This document shows, in pieces, positions 16,428 to 27,094 of a stretch of 64,000 nt of DNA. Under the pieces are notes generated by a model. That model was not told the origin of the DNA and searched no databases. It saw nothing but the letters and a program-made list of their open reading frames with translations. The stretch's first letter is position 1; every line of letters starts with the position of its first letter. Source of the DNA: an uncultured Paracoccaceae bacterium (lineage in GTDB: Bacteria > Pseudomonadota > Alphaproteobacteria > Rhodobacterales > Rhodobacteraceae); the NCBI GenBank assembly GCA_947489705.1, contig CANLEQ010000002.1:62001-126000 (forward strand). Direction: 5' to 3'. A program made the position numbers and the translations under genes.

Positions 16428-16643
16428 ATGGATCGCAAGATGGAAGAGACCGAGATCCTGCGGGTCGAGCTCGAGGTCCTGAAACGCGAACACCGCGATC
16501 TCGACGCCTCGGTCCATGCGCTGCAGGAACGCGGCCCCGCCGCCGATGTCCTGACCCTCCAGCGCCTCAAGCGCCGCAAGCTCGCGCTGAAGGACCGCAT
16601 CGCCGCGCTCGAGGATCGCCTCTTTCCCGATATCATCGCCTGA
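16428..16643 (+). CDS. DUF465 family (YdcH-like) small protein
   Basis: A 71-residue, almost wholly helical protein of the DUF465/YdcH family: 'EILRVELEVLKREHRDLDASV' and 'LQRLKRRKLALKDRIAALEDRLFPDIIA' form two antiparallel coiled-coil helices, with the family-typical 'LKRRKLALKDRI' segment. Function unknown. It is divergent from hsp20 and precedes purE by 90 bases. Confidence 0.85.
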   Translation: MDRKMEETEILRVELEVLKREHRDLDASVHALQERGPAADVLTLQRLKRRKLALKDRIAALEDRLFPDIIA

Positions 16644-16702
16644 GCCGGACTTGGGCCCGACCATCCGCCGCGCCCGAGGCTGGCCCCCGCGGCGGGCGCT
16701 GC

Positions 16703-16708
16703 TATAAC
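16703..16708 (+). promoter_or_regulatory. Probable -10 box for purEK
   Basis: TATAAC, 26 bases before the purE start, in the only sizeable gap ahead of the purEK pair. I do not find a convincing -35 box at 16-18 bases spacing, so the call rests on the -10 alone. Confidence 0.35.
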
Positions 16709-16733
16709 GCGAGGAACTTGACCGGAGGGACGC

Positions 16734-17219
16734 ATGACCGTCGACGTGGGCATCATCATGGGAAGCCAGTCCGACTGGCCGACGCTGCGCGAGGCGGCGA
16801 CGATCCTCGACGAGCTCGGCGTGCCTTACGAGGCACGCATCGTCTCGGCGCACCGCACGCCCGACCGGCTCTGGGAGTACGGCAAGGGGGCGGTCGATCG
16901 CGGCCTGAAGGTCATCATCGCGGGCGCCGGCGGGGCCGCGCACCTGCCCGGCATGATGGCGTCGAAGACGCGGGTCCCGGTGATCGGCGTGCCGGTGCAG
17001 ACCCGCGCGCTCTCGGGCGTCGACAGCCTCTATTCGATCGTCCAGATGCCCAAGGGCTTTCCGGTCGCGACCATGGCGATCGGGGCCGCGGGCGCCGCCA
17101 ATGCCGGCCTGATGGCCGCGGCGATCCTCGCCGTTCACGACGCAGGCCTCGCAGGGCGCCTCGACGCGTGGCGCGCCGCGCTGTCGGCCTCCATCCCCGA
17201 GGAGCCTTCGGATGAGTGA
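16734..17219 (+). CDS. purE: N5-carboxyaminoimidazole ribonucleotide mutase
   Basis: A 161-residue class I PurE that moves the carboxylate of N5-CAIR to give CAIR in purine synthesis. '[13 protein letters not shown]' (phosphate-binding loop), '[10 protein letters not shown]' (catalytic His) and '[13 protein letters not shown]' are all present, as is '[14 protein letters not shown]'. Length is normal for the octameric enzyme. GGAGG lies seven bases before the ATG. Overlaps purK by eight bases, so the two enzymes of the step are made together. Confidence 0.96.
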   Translation: MTVDVGIIMGSQSDWPTLREAATILDELGVPYEARIVSAHRTPDRLWEYGKGAVDRGLKVIIAGAGGAAHLPGMMASKTRVPVIGVPVQTRALSGVDSLYSIVQMPKGFPVATMAIGAAGAANAGLMAAAILAVHDAGLAGRLDAWRAALSASIPEEPSDE

Positions 17220-18276
17220 TCCCCTTCTCCCCGGCGCGACGATCGGCATCCTCGGCGGCGGACAGCTCGGGCGCATGCTCTCGGTCGCGGCCGCGCGGCT
17301 CGGCTACAAGACCTGCATCTTCGATCCCGCGGGCGATTGTCCCGCTTCGCATGTCGCCAATTTCCACCTCAAGGCGGGCTACGACGACACAGAGGCGCTG
17401 GAGCGATTCGCCGGGTCCGTCGATGTCGTCACCTTCGAGTTCGAGAACATCCCGACCGACGCCCTCGACCTCGTCGAGCGGCACCGCCCGATCCGCCCGG
17501 GCCGCGAGGCGTTGCGGGTTTCGCAGGACCGCCTGACCGAAAAGACCTGGCTCGCCGGGCTGGGGCTCGTGCCCGCGCCCTTCGCCGACGTGCCGGATCG
17601 CGCGGCACTCGACCGCGCGATCGCCGAGCTCGGCACGCCCGCGATCCTCAAGACCCGCCGTTTCGGCTATGACGGCAAGGGCCAGGCGCGGATCGACACG
17701 CCCGCCGACGCCGACGCGGCCTGGGACGCGATGCGAGGGGCGCCCGCCATCCTCGAAGCCTTCGTGACGTTCGAACGCGAGATCTCGGTCATCGCGGCGC
17801 GCGGCCTCGACGGGTCGGTCGCCTGCTTCGATCCCGGCGAGAACGTCCACGAGGACGGCATCCTGCGCACCACCACCCTGCCCGCGCGGATCGATCATGG
17901 CCGAACGACGGATGCCGTGCTGCTGGCCGGACGCATCCTGACCGCACTCGACTATGTCGGCGTGATGGGGATCGAGCTCTTCGTCACCGCGGACGGCCTT
18001 CTCGTCAACGAGATCGCCCCGCGGGTGCACAATTCCGGCCACTGGACGCAGGACGGCACCACGATCGACCAGTTCGAACAGCATCTCCGCGCCGTGGCGG
18101 GCCTGCCGCTGGGCGACGGATCGCGGCATTGCGACATGGTGATGGAGAACCTGATCGGCGATTACGCCGACCGGCTCGACGCGATCCTGCGCGATCCGAA
18201 TGCGGCACTGCACCTCTACGGCAAGGCCGAGGCGCGGCCGGGCCGCAAGATGGGGCACGTCAACCGCCGGACCTAG
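17212..18276 (+). CDS. purK: N5-carboxyaminoimidazole ribonucleotide synthase
   Basis: A 354-residue ATP-grasp enzyme that carboxylates AIR with bicarbonate and ATP, the step before PurE. '[17 protein letters not shown]' at the N-terminus, 'TFEFENIP', '[14 protein letters not shown]' (ATP-binding strand and loop), 'FEREISVI' and the late '[14 protein letters not shown]' are the standard PurK blocks. Its TAG stop lies within a CTAG that also carries the stop of the convergent hydrolase gene. Confidence 0.96.
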   Translation: MSDPLLPGATIGILGGGQLGRMLSVAAARLGYKTCIFDPAGDCPASHVANFHLKAGYDDTEALERFAGSVDVVTFEFENIPTDALDLVERHRPIRPGREALRVSQDRLTEKTWLAGLGLVPAPFADVPDRAALDRAIAELGTPAILKTRRFGYDGKGQARIDTPADADAAWDAMRGAPAILEAFVTFEREISVIAARGLDGSVACFDPGENVHEDGILRTTTLPARIDHGRTTDAVLLAGRILTALDYVGVMGIELFVTADGLLVNEIAPRVHNSGHWTQDGTTIDQFEQHLRAVAGLPLGDGSRHCDMVMENLIGDYADRLDAILRDPNAALHLYGKAEARPGRKMGHVNRRT

Positions 18277-18974
18277 CCCGGATGGTCGAACGCTCCGCTG
18301 CGCAGGAACGTCACCACCTGCCGGATCACGACCGGATTGACCATCATGAACGTATGCGTGACCGGCAGCACGATATGGTCGTCCATCCCCTGGATCCGGG
18401 TCGAGGCGACCGAGACCTTGCCGTCGTCCGGCCCGTCGATCAGCGACGAATAGACCGGGTTCAGCGACCGGTCGCCCGCGATGACGCCGAGCTCGAAATC
18501 CGGCAGGCCCAGCCGGTTCGGGAACGATCCCTCCCCGGTGCCGAGCTGCAATCCCGCCTCGCCGTTGATCCATTCGAACGCGCCGAGATCATCGAACGCA
18601 TCCACCAGTTCCGAGCCGTGATTGGGCGGCGCCAGCATCACGACGCGCCCCATGTTCGCGGGCCGGTTATCCTCGAGCCAGGCGCGCACGAGGATGCCGC
18701 CCATGGAATGGGTGACGAAGCTCACCCGTCGGTGGCCGCAGGCCGCGACCGCGCTCGGCAGGGTCCGCTCGACCAGCTCTTCGATGGGCGCCTCGGTCGA
18801 GGGGTAGTCCGCGTTGACGGTGCCGAAGCTGTTGTTCTGCAAGGCCTCGGCCATGATGCGCATCGACACCGAGCTGCGCCCGAGCCCGTGCAGCAGGACC
18901 ACGCATTGTGCCTCCGCCTGCGCCGCGGCCGGCACGGGCATTGAAAGGAACAACACGAGCAGGATGCGGATCAT
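18273..18974 (-). CDS. Secreted alpha/beta hydrolase (lipase-like)
   Basis: A 233-residue alpha/beta hydrolase with a signal peptide (about 1-20, '[20 protein letters not shown]'). The oxyanion strand is '[15 protein letters not shown]', the nucleophile elbow '[12 protein letters not shown]' (Ser in GxSxG form H-S-M-G-G), and a His near the C-terminus ('PVTHTFMM') completes a plausible triad. The mix resembles small lipases/PGAP1-like esterases. Substrate unknown. It follows groEL on the same strand but behind a terminator hairpin, so it probably has its own promoter. Stop shared with purK in one CTAG. Confidence 0.8.
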   Translation of the reverse strand: MIRILLVLFLSMPVPAAAQAEAQCVVLLHGLGRSSVSMRIMAEALQNNSFGTVNADYPSTEAPIEELVERTLPSAVAACGHRRVSFVTHSMGGILVRAWLEDNRPANMGRVVMLAPPNHGSELVDAFDDLGAFEWINGEAGLQLGTGEGSFPNRLGLPDFELGVIAGDRSLNPVYSSLIDGPDDGKVSVASTRIQGMDDHIVLPVTHTFMMVNPVVIRQVVTFLRSGAFDHPG

Positions 18975-19080
18975 CCCCGATAGATAGGCGAGCGCGCCCG
19001 CCAGGGACAGGGCCGAAAGCCACACGATTTCGCGCCCGGCGGGGCCGCGGGCGCGAAAGGACCGAAGCCCCGGACGTGAC

Positions 19081-19103
19081 AAAGGGCCCGCGAGGGGCCC
19101 TTT
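19081..19103 (-). terminator. Terminator hairpin after groEL
   Basis: AAAGGGCCC and GGGCCCTTT form a nine-base-pair stem with a five-base loop, 40 bases past the groEL stop on the minus strand; the arm ends in TTT and then GT. It separates groESL from the hydrolase gene. Confidence 0.7.
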
Positions 19104-19142
19104 GCACTGAAGCATCCAGCAGATGCGCAAGACCTTGCGGTC

Positions 19143-20816
<1,674 letters not shown>

Positions 20817-20839
20817 TTAGGGAAAAAGAACCGGTTCGC

Positions 20840-21127
20840 TCAGGCGATGACGCCCAGGATGTCCGATTCCTTCATGATCAGCAGCTCTTCGCCGTCCAGC
20901 GTGATCTCGGTGCCCGACCATTTGCCGAACAGGATCTTGTCGCCGGCCTTGACGTCCATCTCGACGCGCTTGCCGTCTTCGTCACGGGCACCGTGGCCGA
21001 CCGAAACGATCTCGCCCTCGGCGGGTTTTTCCTTGGCGCTGTCGGGGATGATCAGACCGCCCTTGGTCTTCTCGTCGGATTCGACACGGCGGACCAGCAC
21101 GCGGTCATGCAGGGGAGTGAATGCCAT
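20840..21127 (-). CDS. groES: Co-chaperonin GroES
   Basis: A 95-residue Hsp10 that caps the GroEL ring. '[21 protein letters not shown]' then the mobile loop '[16 protein letters not shown]', '[14 protein letters not shown]' and 'ESDILGVI' at the end are standard. An AAGGAG ten bases before the ATG fixes the start; an in-frame upstream extension would run into the leader. A CIRCE operator is about 36 bases upstream. Confidence 0.98.
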   Translation of the reverse strand: MAFTPLHDRVLVRRVESDEKTKGGLIIPDSAKEKPAEGEIVSVGHGARDEDGKRVEMDVKAGDKILFGKWSGTEITLDGEELLIMKESDILGVIA

Positions 21128-21162
21128 CTCTGAACGCTCCTTTGGGTTCATTTCTACTCTTG

Positions 21163-21189
21163 TTGTCACTCACACGGGGCGAGTGCTAA
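21163..21189. promoter_or_regulatory. CIRCE operator (HrcA binding site) of groESL
   Basis: TTGTCACTC, nine bases, GAGTGCTAA. The CIRCE consensus is TTAGCACTC-N9-GAGTGCTAA; one arm is perfect and the other differs at two positions. It sits just downstream of the -10 box, at the expected start of transcription, so HrcA bound here would block initiation. hrcA is not in the window. Confidence 0.9.
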
Positions 21190-21194
21190 CTAGC

Positions 21195-21223
21195 GAGATA
21201 GGCAAAGGCCGGAGCGGTGTCAA
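21195..21223 (-). promoter_or_regulatory. Sigma-70-type promoter of groESL
   Basis: Minus-strand TTGACA (21223-21218), 17 bases, TATCTC (21200-21195). The -35 hexamer contains the TGA stop codon of the upstream DUF2161 gene. Transcription should begin within the CIRCE element. Confidence 0.75.
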
Positions 21224-21900
21224 CTGGATTGCGGGAGCGGTCCGGGCAATTTTCCCGCATCGGCGGAAACCGCCTCCCGGCCCTTTGAAGTAAGGCCGTA
21301 AACGCCGCGCGCGACCTTCTCGAACCACCCGTAATGATTGTCCCGCAGCAGCCGCGTCGCACTCGGCACGCCCGCCGCACGGGCGACCTCGGCACCGCGG
21401 CAGGGACCGCTTTCGAGCAGATGCGCGGCGCAGCGCAGCGCGTCCTGCCGATAGGCCGTCACGAGGCCCCGCCGCGTCCCGCCGCCGGTATTGGGATCCC
21501 CCTCGAGCCGCGCGAACTCGCGCAGCAGGCGCCCCGTCCGCTTGGGAAAGCGCCGCGGCGCGAACGGCGCGGGATCGCAATGGACCGTGACCAGCGCGTC
21601 GGCGGTCCGCACCGTGATCAGCCCCAGCCCGAGCCGCCGGCAAAGCGTCCGCACCCGGCGCGGCAGGCCGCCCTTGCGGTCCGGCACCGCCAGATAGACC
21701 CAGTCGCTGAGCGCCTGCCGGTCGATCCCCTGATGGACGAGCGACAGCGAGAAGGCCAGCTTGAGCTCGACGAGGACGGGCGGCTCGTCGCCCCTGACCG
21801 CCATGAGATCGACCCGCCCCACCTCGCCCTTCACCTCGTATCCCTGCGCTTCGAGGAAGGCCTTGAGGGGCTGGTAGAGGTCGGTCTCGCGCGGGATCAT
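21220..21900 (-). CDS. DUF2161 family protein, possible PD-(D/E)XK nuclease fold
   Basis: A 226-residue protein of the DUF2161 family (often annotated as putative phosphodiesterase). The N-terminal part 'LEAQGYEVKGEVGRVDLMAVRGDEPPVLVELKL' has the D...E-x-K spacing of PD-(D/E)XK nuclease-like folds. The C-terminal third ('GAEVARAAGVPSATRLLRDNHYGWFEKVARGVYGLT') looks like a winged helix. This suggests a DNA-linked role, but there is no direct evidence. It is upstream of groES on the same strand, with the groES promoter over its stop codon. Confidence 0.75.
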   Translation of the reverse strand: MIPRETDLYQPLKAFLEAQGYEVKGEVGRVDLMAVRGDEPPVLVELKLAFSLSLVHQGIDRQALSDWVYLAVPDRKGGLPRRVRTLCRRLGLGLITVRTADALVTVHCDPAPFAPRRFPKRTGRLLREFARLEGDPNTGGGTRRGLVTAYRQDALRCAAHLLESGPCRGAEVARAAGVPSATRLLRDNHYGWFEKVARGVYGLTSKGREAVSADAGKLPGPLPQSS

Positions 21901-21943
21901 GCGCGCGGTCTATCCCAGGCGGGGGGCGGTGTGAAACCGCGGA

Positions 21944-21972
21944 CGGTGACATTCGCTTCCCCGCGGCCTATA
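21944..21972 (+). promoter_or_regulatory. Sigma-70-type promoter of ppaC
   Basis: GTGACA (21944-21949), 17 bases, TATAAG (21967-21972), with the pyrophosphatase start 35 bases further on. Both boxes differ from consensus by one base. Confidence 0.7.
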
Positions 21973-22006
21973 AGCGCGCCGATTCTTTTGCATCAGGGAC
22001 ACCGAC

Positions 22007-22933
22007 ATGAGCACCCTCGTCTTCGGGCACAAAGCACCCGACACCGACACCACCGGCTCGGCAATCCTCTGGGCCTGGTACCTGAACGAGGTGCTGGGCC
22101 ACACCGCCGAGGCCGTCCTGCTGGGCGAGCCCAATACCGAGGCCGCCTGGCTTCTTGAAAAGTACGACCTGCCCAGGCCGCGCATCATCGACGATGTCGA
22201 GGACGGCCAGCGCGTGGTGATCGTCGATACCAACAACCCCGCCGAGCTGCCCGCCAACATCGCCAAGGCCGATATCCGCCGCATCATCGACCATCACCGG
22301 CTGGTGGCCGGGCTCCAGACCAAGGGCCCGATCGAGATCACGATGAAGCCGCTGGCCTGCACCGCCACGATCATCCACCAGCTGATGGGCGACGACGCGA
22401 AGCGGATGCCCGACTGGGCCAAGGGCACGATGCTCGCCTGCATCCTCAGCGACACGCTGGAATTCCGCTCGCCGACCACGACCGACACCGACAAGTCGCT
22501 GGCCAAGGCCCTGGCCGAGGATCTCGGCGTCCAGATCCCCGCCTTCGCCTCCGACATGTTCGCCGCCAAATCCGACGTCTCGGCCTTTTCCGATGCCGAG
22601 TTGCTGCGCATGGACAGCAAGGAGACCGAGATCGACGGGCGCAAGTTCCGCATCAGCGTGCTCGAGACGACCTCCCCCGAGACCGTGCTGAGCCGCAAGG
22701 ACAGCCTCGTCTCCACGATGGAGGAGGTGGCCAGGGAGGATGGCGTGGAGGAGGTCTTGCTCTTCATCATCGACATCCTCAAGGAAGAGGCGACGCTGAT
22801 CCTGCCCAACGACACCGTGCGCGGCATGGCCGAGAAGAGCTTCTCGACCGTCTGCGGCGACGGCGCCGACCACGTCGTCCTGCCGGGCATCGTGTCGCGC
22901 AAGAAGCAGATCATCCCGAACCTGACGGTCTGA
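22007..22933 (+). CDS. ppaC: Manganese-dependent inorganic pyrophosphatase (class II)
   Basis: A 308-residue DHH-family phosphohydrolase that splits pyrophosphate, pulling biosynthetic reactions forward. The metal motifs are 'GHKAPDTDTTGSA' near the N-terminus, 'VDTNNPAELP' and 'IIDHHRL' (the DHH motif), with the C-terminal DHHA2 domain carrying 'VLSRKDSL' and the final 'SRKKQIIP'. No CBS insert, so it is the non-regulated form. AGGGAC precedes the ATG, and a good promoter lies upstream. Confidence 0.94.
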   Translation: MSTLVFGHKAPDTDTTGSAILWAWYLNEVLGHTAEAVLLGEPNTEAAWLLEKYDLPRPRIIDDVEDGQRVVIVDTNNPAELPANIAKADIRRIIDHHRLVAGLQTKGPIEITMKPLACTATIIHQLMGDDAKRMPDWAKGTMLACILSDTLEFRSPTTTDTDKSLAKALAEDLGVQIPAFASDMFAAKSDVSAFSDAELLRMDSKETEIDGRKFRISVLETTSPETVLSRKDSLVSTMEEVAREDGVEEVLLFIIDILKEEATLILPNDTVRGMAEKSFSTVCGDGADHVVLPGIVSRKKQIIPNLTV

Positions 22934-23036
22934 GGGACGGCGCCGCCGCGATCCGCGCAGGGCGCGGCGGCGCGCCTTTCCTTCGCCCCGGGTCCGTGGC
23001 AGATCCGTCGTGTCCATAAAACGAGCCGAGGCCCCC

Positions 23037-23909
23037 ATGACGCGCATCATCGAAACGCTCGCCGAGATCTCCGACGATTACGACGCGCTCTTCTGCGATC
23101 TCTGGGGCTGCGTGCATGACGGCGTGCGCGCCCTGCCCGAGGCGGTCGCGGCGCTCCAGGCGTTCCGCGCCGGGGGCGGCACCGTCGTGCTGCTGACCAA
23201 CGCGCCGCGGCCCCGCTCCGCGGTCGCGGCACAGATCGCGACGCTGGGCGTGCCCGACGACGCCTGGGACACGATCGCCACCTCGGGCGACGCCGCGCGC
23301 GACGCGATGTTCCGCGGCGCCGTGGGCCACCGCGTCTTCTTCATCGGCGAGGAACGCGACCACGTCTTCTTCGAACCGCTGCACCTCGTCGAGAACCCGG
23401 TGGAGATCACGCGCGTCCCGCTCGACGAGGCCGAGGGGGTGGTCGTCACCGGACCGCTCGATCCGATGGCCCCGCCAGAGACCCTGCGCCCGCAACTCCT
23501 CGCAGCCAAGACGCGCGGTCTCAAGATGCTGAGCGCCAATCCCGACGTCATCGTCGACAAGGGCGACCGGCGCGAATTCTGCGGGGGCGCCATCGCCGAG
23601 CTCTACGAGGAGATGGGCGGCACGGTCCTGTCGTTCGGCAAGCCGCATCCGCCGGTCTACGACCTCGCCCGGCGGCGGCTGGCCGAGTTCGGCGATCCCG
23701 TTCCCGACGAGCGGATCCTGGCGATCGGCGACGGCATCGCCACCGACGTGCGCGGCGCGGCGCTCGAGGACCTGCACGTGCTCTTCGTGTCGGGCGGTCT
23801 CGCCCTTGCCGAGACCAGGACCGAACGCCATCCCGACGAGGGCGCACTCGAGAGTTTTCTCGCGGGCCACGGCGCGGTTCCCGAATACGCCATCGGCAAG
23901 CTGCGCTGA
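23037..23909 (+). CDS. HAD-superfamily IIA hydrolase (TIGR01459 type)
   Basis: A 290-residue HAD phosphatase of the NagD-like IIA class with the alphaproteobacterial TIGR01459 pattern: 'ALFCDLWGCVHDGVRALPEAV' (nucleophile Asp motif, with DLWG instead of DxDGT), 'VVLLTNAPRP' (motif II), a capping domain, then 'SFGKPHPPVYDLA' (Lys) and 'LAIGDGIATDVRGA' (Asp motif IV). Substrate unknown; relatives act on small phosphomonoesters. ATG chosen at 'MTRIIETLAEI'. It precedes ribF by 43 bases and may be co-transcribed with the flavin gene. Confidence 0.85.
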   Translation: MTRIIETLAEISDDYDALFCDLWGCVHDGVRALPEAVAALQAFRAGGGTVVLLTNAPRPRSAVAAQIATLGVPDDAWDTIATSGDAARDAMFRGAVGHRVFFIGEERDHVFFEPLHLVENPVEITRVPLDEAEGVVVTGPLDPMAPPETLRPQLLAAKTRGLKMLSANPDVIVDKGDRREFCGGAIAELYEEMGGTVLSFGKPHPPVYDLARRRLAEFGDPVPDERILAIGDGIATDVRGAALEDLHVLFVSGGLALAETRTERHPDEGALESFLAGHGAVPEYAIGKLR

Positions 23910-23952
23910 GCGGGCCTTGCGCGGCCGGCAAGGCCCCGTTATCGCGAAGATC

Positions 23953-24873
23953 ATGCGCAGCTTTCCCGACATCGCCGACATCCCCGCCGAGGCGCGCGGC
24001 GCCAGCGCCGCGATGGGCAATTTCGACGGCGTGCATCTGGGCCATCAGGCGGTGATCGACATCGCTCGGGCCGCGCCCGCCCCGCTCGCCATCGTGACGT
24101 TCGAGCCGCATCCCCGCGAGGTCTTCGCGCCCGACGCCCCGCCCTTTCGCCTAATGAACGCCGAGGCGCGGGCGCACCGGCTGGAAAAGCTCGGGGTGGA
24201 GTACCTCTTCCAGGTGCCGTTCGACCACGCGCTCACCCGCCTGACGCCCGAAGCCTTCGCGCGGGACATCCTGGCGGACGCGCTCGGCCTCTCCCACGTG
24301 GTGACGGGCGCCGATTTCCGGTTCGGCCGCGACCGGGCGGGCGATGCCGACATGCTCCGGACCCTCGGCAAGCAACTGGGTTTCGACGTCACCATCGCCG
24401 AGCTGCGCCGGGTCGAGGGCGCCGAGATCTCCAGCACCCGCATCCGCCACGCGCTGAGCGAGGGCGAGCCGCGCCTCGCCGCCGCCCTGCAGGGTCACCT
24501 CCACCGGATCGAGGGGCCGGTGATCCACGGCGACCACCGCGGCCGCGAGCTGGGCTATCCGACCGCGAACATGGCGCTCGACGGGCTGCACCTGCCCCGG
24601 CTCGGCGTCTATGCCGTCACCGTCGACGTCACGACCGGCCCCCGCAGGGGAACGTTCAAGGGCGTCGCCTCGCTCGGGGTGCGTCCGATGTTCGGCGAGA
24701 ACACGCCCAATCTCGAAACCTACCTCTTCGACTTCGACGGCGATCTCTACGGCGAGCATCTGTCGGTCGGCCTGGTTGAGTATCTGCGCGGCGAGGAGAA
24801 ATTCGACAGCCTCGAGGCGCTGATCCGCCAGATGGACGCCGACAGCGCCCGCGCCCGCGAGGTTCTGGCATGA
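23953..24873 (+). CDS. ribF: Bifunctional riboflavin kinase / FAD synthetase
   Basis: A 306-residue enzyme making FMN and then FAD. The N-terminal FAD-synthetase half has 'AMGNFDGVHLGHQ' (HxGH nucleotidyl-transfer motif) and 'VTGADFRFGRDRAGD'; 'ISSTRIR' is the ISSTxxR motif. The C-terminal flavokinase half carries 'GRELGYPTANM' (the PTAN motif, flavin and ATP binding) and 'NLETYLFDFDGDLYG'. Full length. ATGA overlap with the YcgN-like gene. Confidence 0.95.
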   Translation: MRSFPDIADIPAEARGASAAMGNFDGVHLGHQAVIDIARAAPAPLAIVTFEPHPREVFAPDAPPFRLMNAEARAHRLEKLGVEYLFQVPFDHALTRLTPEAFARDILADALGLSHVVTGADFRFGRDRAGDADMLRTLGKQLGFDVTIAELRRVEGAEISSTRIRHALSEGEPRLAAALQGHLHRIEGPVIHGDHRGRELGYPTANMALDGLHLPRLGVYAVTVDVTTGPRRGTFKGVASLGVRPMFGENTPNLETYLFDFDGDLYGEHLSVGLVEYLRGEEKFDSLEALIRQMDADSARAREVLA

Positions 24874-25340
24874 CCGATCCGATCGAGCGCCGCGTCGGCC
24901 GCGACCGCTTCTGGGAGCGATACCCGCTCAAGGAGCTGACCAGCGCGGAATGGGAGGCGCTCTGCGACGGCTGCGGCAAATGCTGCCTCAACAAGCTCGA
25001 GGACGAGGAGACGGGCGAGGTCGAGCTCACCCGCGTGGCCTGCCGGCTCTTCGACGACGGGACCTGCCGCTGCGCGCATTACGAGATCCGCAAGCAATTC
25101 GTCCCGGAATGCGTGGTGCTGACGCCGAAGACGCTGGCCGAGGCCGCCTACTGGATGCCGCAGACCTGCGCCTATCGGCTGCTCCATGAGGGCAAGCCGC
25201 TCTATTCCTGGCATCCGCTCCTGACGGGGCGGCCGGAGTCGGTGCACGAGGCCGGCGTCTCGGCCCAAGGCATCACCGTGCCGGAATTCGAGGTCGGCGA
25301 GGAGGATTGGGAGGATCATATCATAGAGGAACCCATGTAA
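24870..25340 (+). CDS. YcgN/UPF0260 family cysteine-cluster protein
   Basis: A 156-residue protein with the YkgJ/YcgN-type cysteine cluster: 'CDGCGKCCLNKL' near residue 30, then 'CRLFDDGTCRCAHYEIRKQFVPECV' (residue ~50-75) and 'PQTCAYRLL'. Eight or so cysteines in this pattern are thought to hold metal (Zn or Fe-S), but the role is unknown. Between ribF (ATGA overlap) and threonine aldolase (TAATG overlap), so translationally coupled to both. Confidence 0.88.
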   Translation: MTDPIERRVGRDRFWERYPLKELTSAEWEALCDGCGKCCLNKLEDEETGEVELTRVACRLFDDGTCRCAHYEIRKQFVPECVVLTPKTLAEAAYWMPQTCAYRLLHEGKPLYSWHPLLTGRPESVHEAGVSAQGITVPEFEVGEEDWEDHIIEEPM

Positions 25341-26383
25341 TGCATTTCGCCTCCGACAATGCCGGCCCCGCCCATCCCAAGGTGATGCAGGCCCTGATGG
25401 ATGCCAACGAGGGCTATGCCATGCCCTACGGCAACGACCCGCTGACCGAAGACGTGCGGGCGCAGATCCGCGAGGTCTTCGAGGCGCCCGAGGCGGTCGT
25501 CCATCTGGTCGGCACCGGATCGTCGTGCAACGCGCTCATGCTCGCCACCATGTGCCAGCCCTGGGAGACGATCTTCTGCTCCGACGTCGCCCATGTGCAG
25601 GAGGACGAATGCGGCGCACCGGAATTCTTCACGGGCGGTGCCAAGCTCACGCTGATCGACGCGCCCGGCGCGCTGATGGACCCGGCGAGCCTTCGGGCGC
25701 GGATCGAGGCCACGGCGCAGGGCGTGGTCCACGGCGTCCAGCGCGGGCCACTGACGGTGACGACAGTGACCGAACGCGGCACGGTCTACGGGCTCGATCA
25801 TCTGCGCGCACTGACCGGGATTGCCAGGGAATACGAGTTGCCGGTGCATCTCGACGGGGCGCGGATCGCCAATGCGCTGGTCACGGGCGACGCCTCGCCC
25901 GCCGATCTCACGTGGCGCTCCGGCGTCGATGCGGTGAGCTTCGGGGGCACCAAGAACGGCCTTCTGGGGGTCGAGGCGGCGATCTTCTTCGACCCTTCCC
26001 ACGCCTGGGAATTCGAACTGCGCCGCAAGCGCGGCGGGCACCTCTTTTCCAAGCACCGCTATCTCGCGGCGCAGATGCAGGCCTATCTGGCCGACGATCT
26101 CTGGCTCGACATGGCGCGTTCGGCCAATGCGGCCTGCGCACGACTGGCCGACGGGCTGCGACAGGTTCCGGGTGCGCATGTGCTGCACGAGCCGCAGGCC
26201 AACATCATCTATTGCGAGTTTCCGCGCGCCGCCCATCGCCGCGCCAAGGAAGCCGGCGCGCAGTTCTACTCGATGGGGCCGCTCGAGGGCGACGGCGACG
26301 CCCCGCTCGCCGCGCGTCTGGTCTGCGACTGGTCGGCCGAGGACGGGGCGACGGACCGGTTCCTCGACCTTCTGCGCGGCTAG
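25340..26383 (+). CDS. Low-specificity L-threonine aldolase family protein
   Basis: A 347-residue PLP enzyme of the beta-eliminating lyase/threonine aldolase fold, splitting L-threonine or related beta-hydroxy amino acids to glycine and aldehyde. 'MHFASDNAGPAHPKVMQAL' is the family opening, 'GTGSSCNALML' binds PLP phosphate, 'LDGARIANAL' holds the cofactor aspartate and 'VSFGGTKNG' the Schiff-base Lys. Start codon overlaps the preceding stop (TAATG). Substrate stereochemistry cannot be told. Confidence 0.88.
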   Translation: MHFASDNAGPAHPKVMQALMDANEGYAMPYGNDPLTEDVRAQIREVFEAPEAVVHLVGTGSSCNALMLATMCQPWETIFCSDVAHVQEDECGAPEFFTGGAKLTLIDAPGALMDPASLRARIEATAQGVVHGVQRGPLTVTTVTERGTVYGLDHLRALTGIAREYELPVHLDGARIANALVTGDASPADLTWRSGVDAVSFGGTKNGLLGVEAAIFFDPSHAWEFELRRKRGGHLFSKHRYLAAQMQAYLADDLWLDMARSANAACARLADGLRQVPGAHVLHEPQANIIYCEFPRAAHRRAKEAGAQFYSMGPLEGDGDAPLAARLVCDWSAEDGATDRFLDLLRG

Positions 26384-26395
26384 CGGGTCGGGATT

Positions 26396-26992
26396 TTAGG
26401 ACCGGCCGAGAACCCAGTCGAGCTGGTCGAGCCGGTCCTGCCCCCAGAACCGCTGGTCGTCGTCGGTGACGTAGAACGGCGCGCCGAAGACGCCCGCGGC
26501 ATAGGCCTCCTCGAGGTTGCGGGCATAGATCTCGGCGCCTGACAGAAGGCCGCTATCGGCCAGCGCCGGATCGAAATCCGCCGCCCCGAGGCAGGCGCGG
26601 ATCACGTCGTCCTCGGCGATGTTGCGCTCCTCGGCCCAGCAGGCGCGCGCGAAGCCATGCGCCAGCGCACCGAGATCGCCGCCCCCCGCCTCCTGCGCCG
26701 TGATGATCGCATAGGACGCGGGCGCCGGGTTGGTCGGCCAGAAGGTCGGATTGACGTTGATCGGCATGTCGTTGAATTCGGCGCTGCGCGCGAGGTCCTG
26801 CTCGCGATAGGTTCGGCGGTTCGGATGGCGATCCTTGGGCGGCAGGCCGCCGGTGCGCCCGAAGAGGCCGATCACGTCGAAGGGCTTGTAGCGCAAGGTC
26901 GCGCCGTGGGCCTCCGCGATCCGTTCGAGCCGCGTTCCGGCGAGATACGTGAACGGCGAGATGGGCGAGAAATAGTAGTCGATATGTGCCAT
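26396..26992 (-). CDS. DsbA-fold 2-hydroxychromene-2-carboxylate isomerase family protein
   Basis: A 198-residue thioredoxin-fold (kappa-class GST-like) protein. '[19 protein letters not shown]' at the N-terminus has the S-P-x-S/T-Y active-site loop used by HCCA isomerases instead of CxxC. '[29 protein letters not shown]' is the conserved C-terminal signature. In naphthalene degraders it isomerises hydroxychromene carboxylate with glutathione; in genomes without that pathway the substrate is unknown. Divergent from prs; a possible promoter lies at 27027-27054. Confidence 0.85.
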   Translation of the reverse strand: MAHIDYYFSPISPFTYLAGTRLERIAEAHGATLRYKPFDVIGLFGRTGGLPPKDRHPNRRTYREQDLARSAEFNDMPINVNPTFWPTNPAPASYAIITAQEAGGGDLGALAHGFARACWAEERNIAEDDVIRACLGAADFDPALADSGLLSGAEIYARNLEEAYAAGVFGAPFYVTDDDQRFWGQDRLDQLDWVLGRS

Positions 26993-27026
26993 GAGGGCAC
27001 CTTCTACAAGGGTGCAGGTTTGCGGG

Positions 27027-27054
27027 GAGGTAGGCCCGTGCTACGCGGTGTCAA
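27027..27054 (-). promoter_or_regulatory. Possible promoter of the isomerase gene
   Basis: Minus-strand TTGACA (27054-27049), 16 bases, TACCTC (27032-27027), about 35 bases before the isomerase start. The -35 is perfect and is followed by the same CCGC seen after the rpsD and groES -35 boxes; the -10 is poor. Confidence 0.4.
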
Positions 27055-27094
27055 TCGCCGCGAATCGGCGGCGCAATCTGCGCAAGGACCCCCG

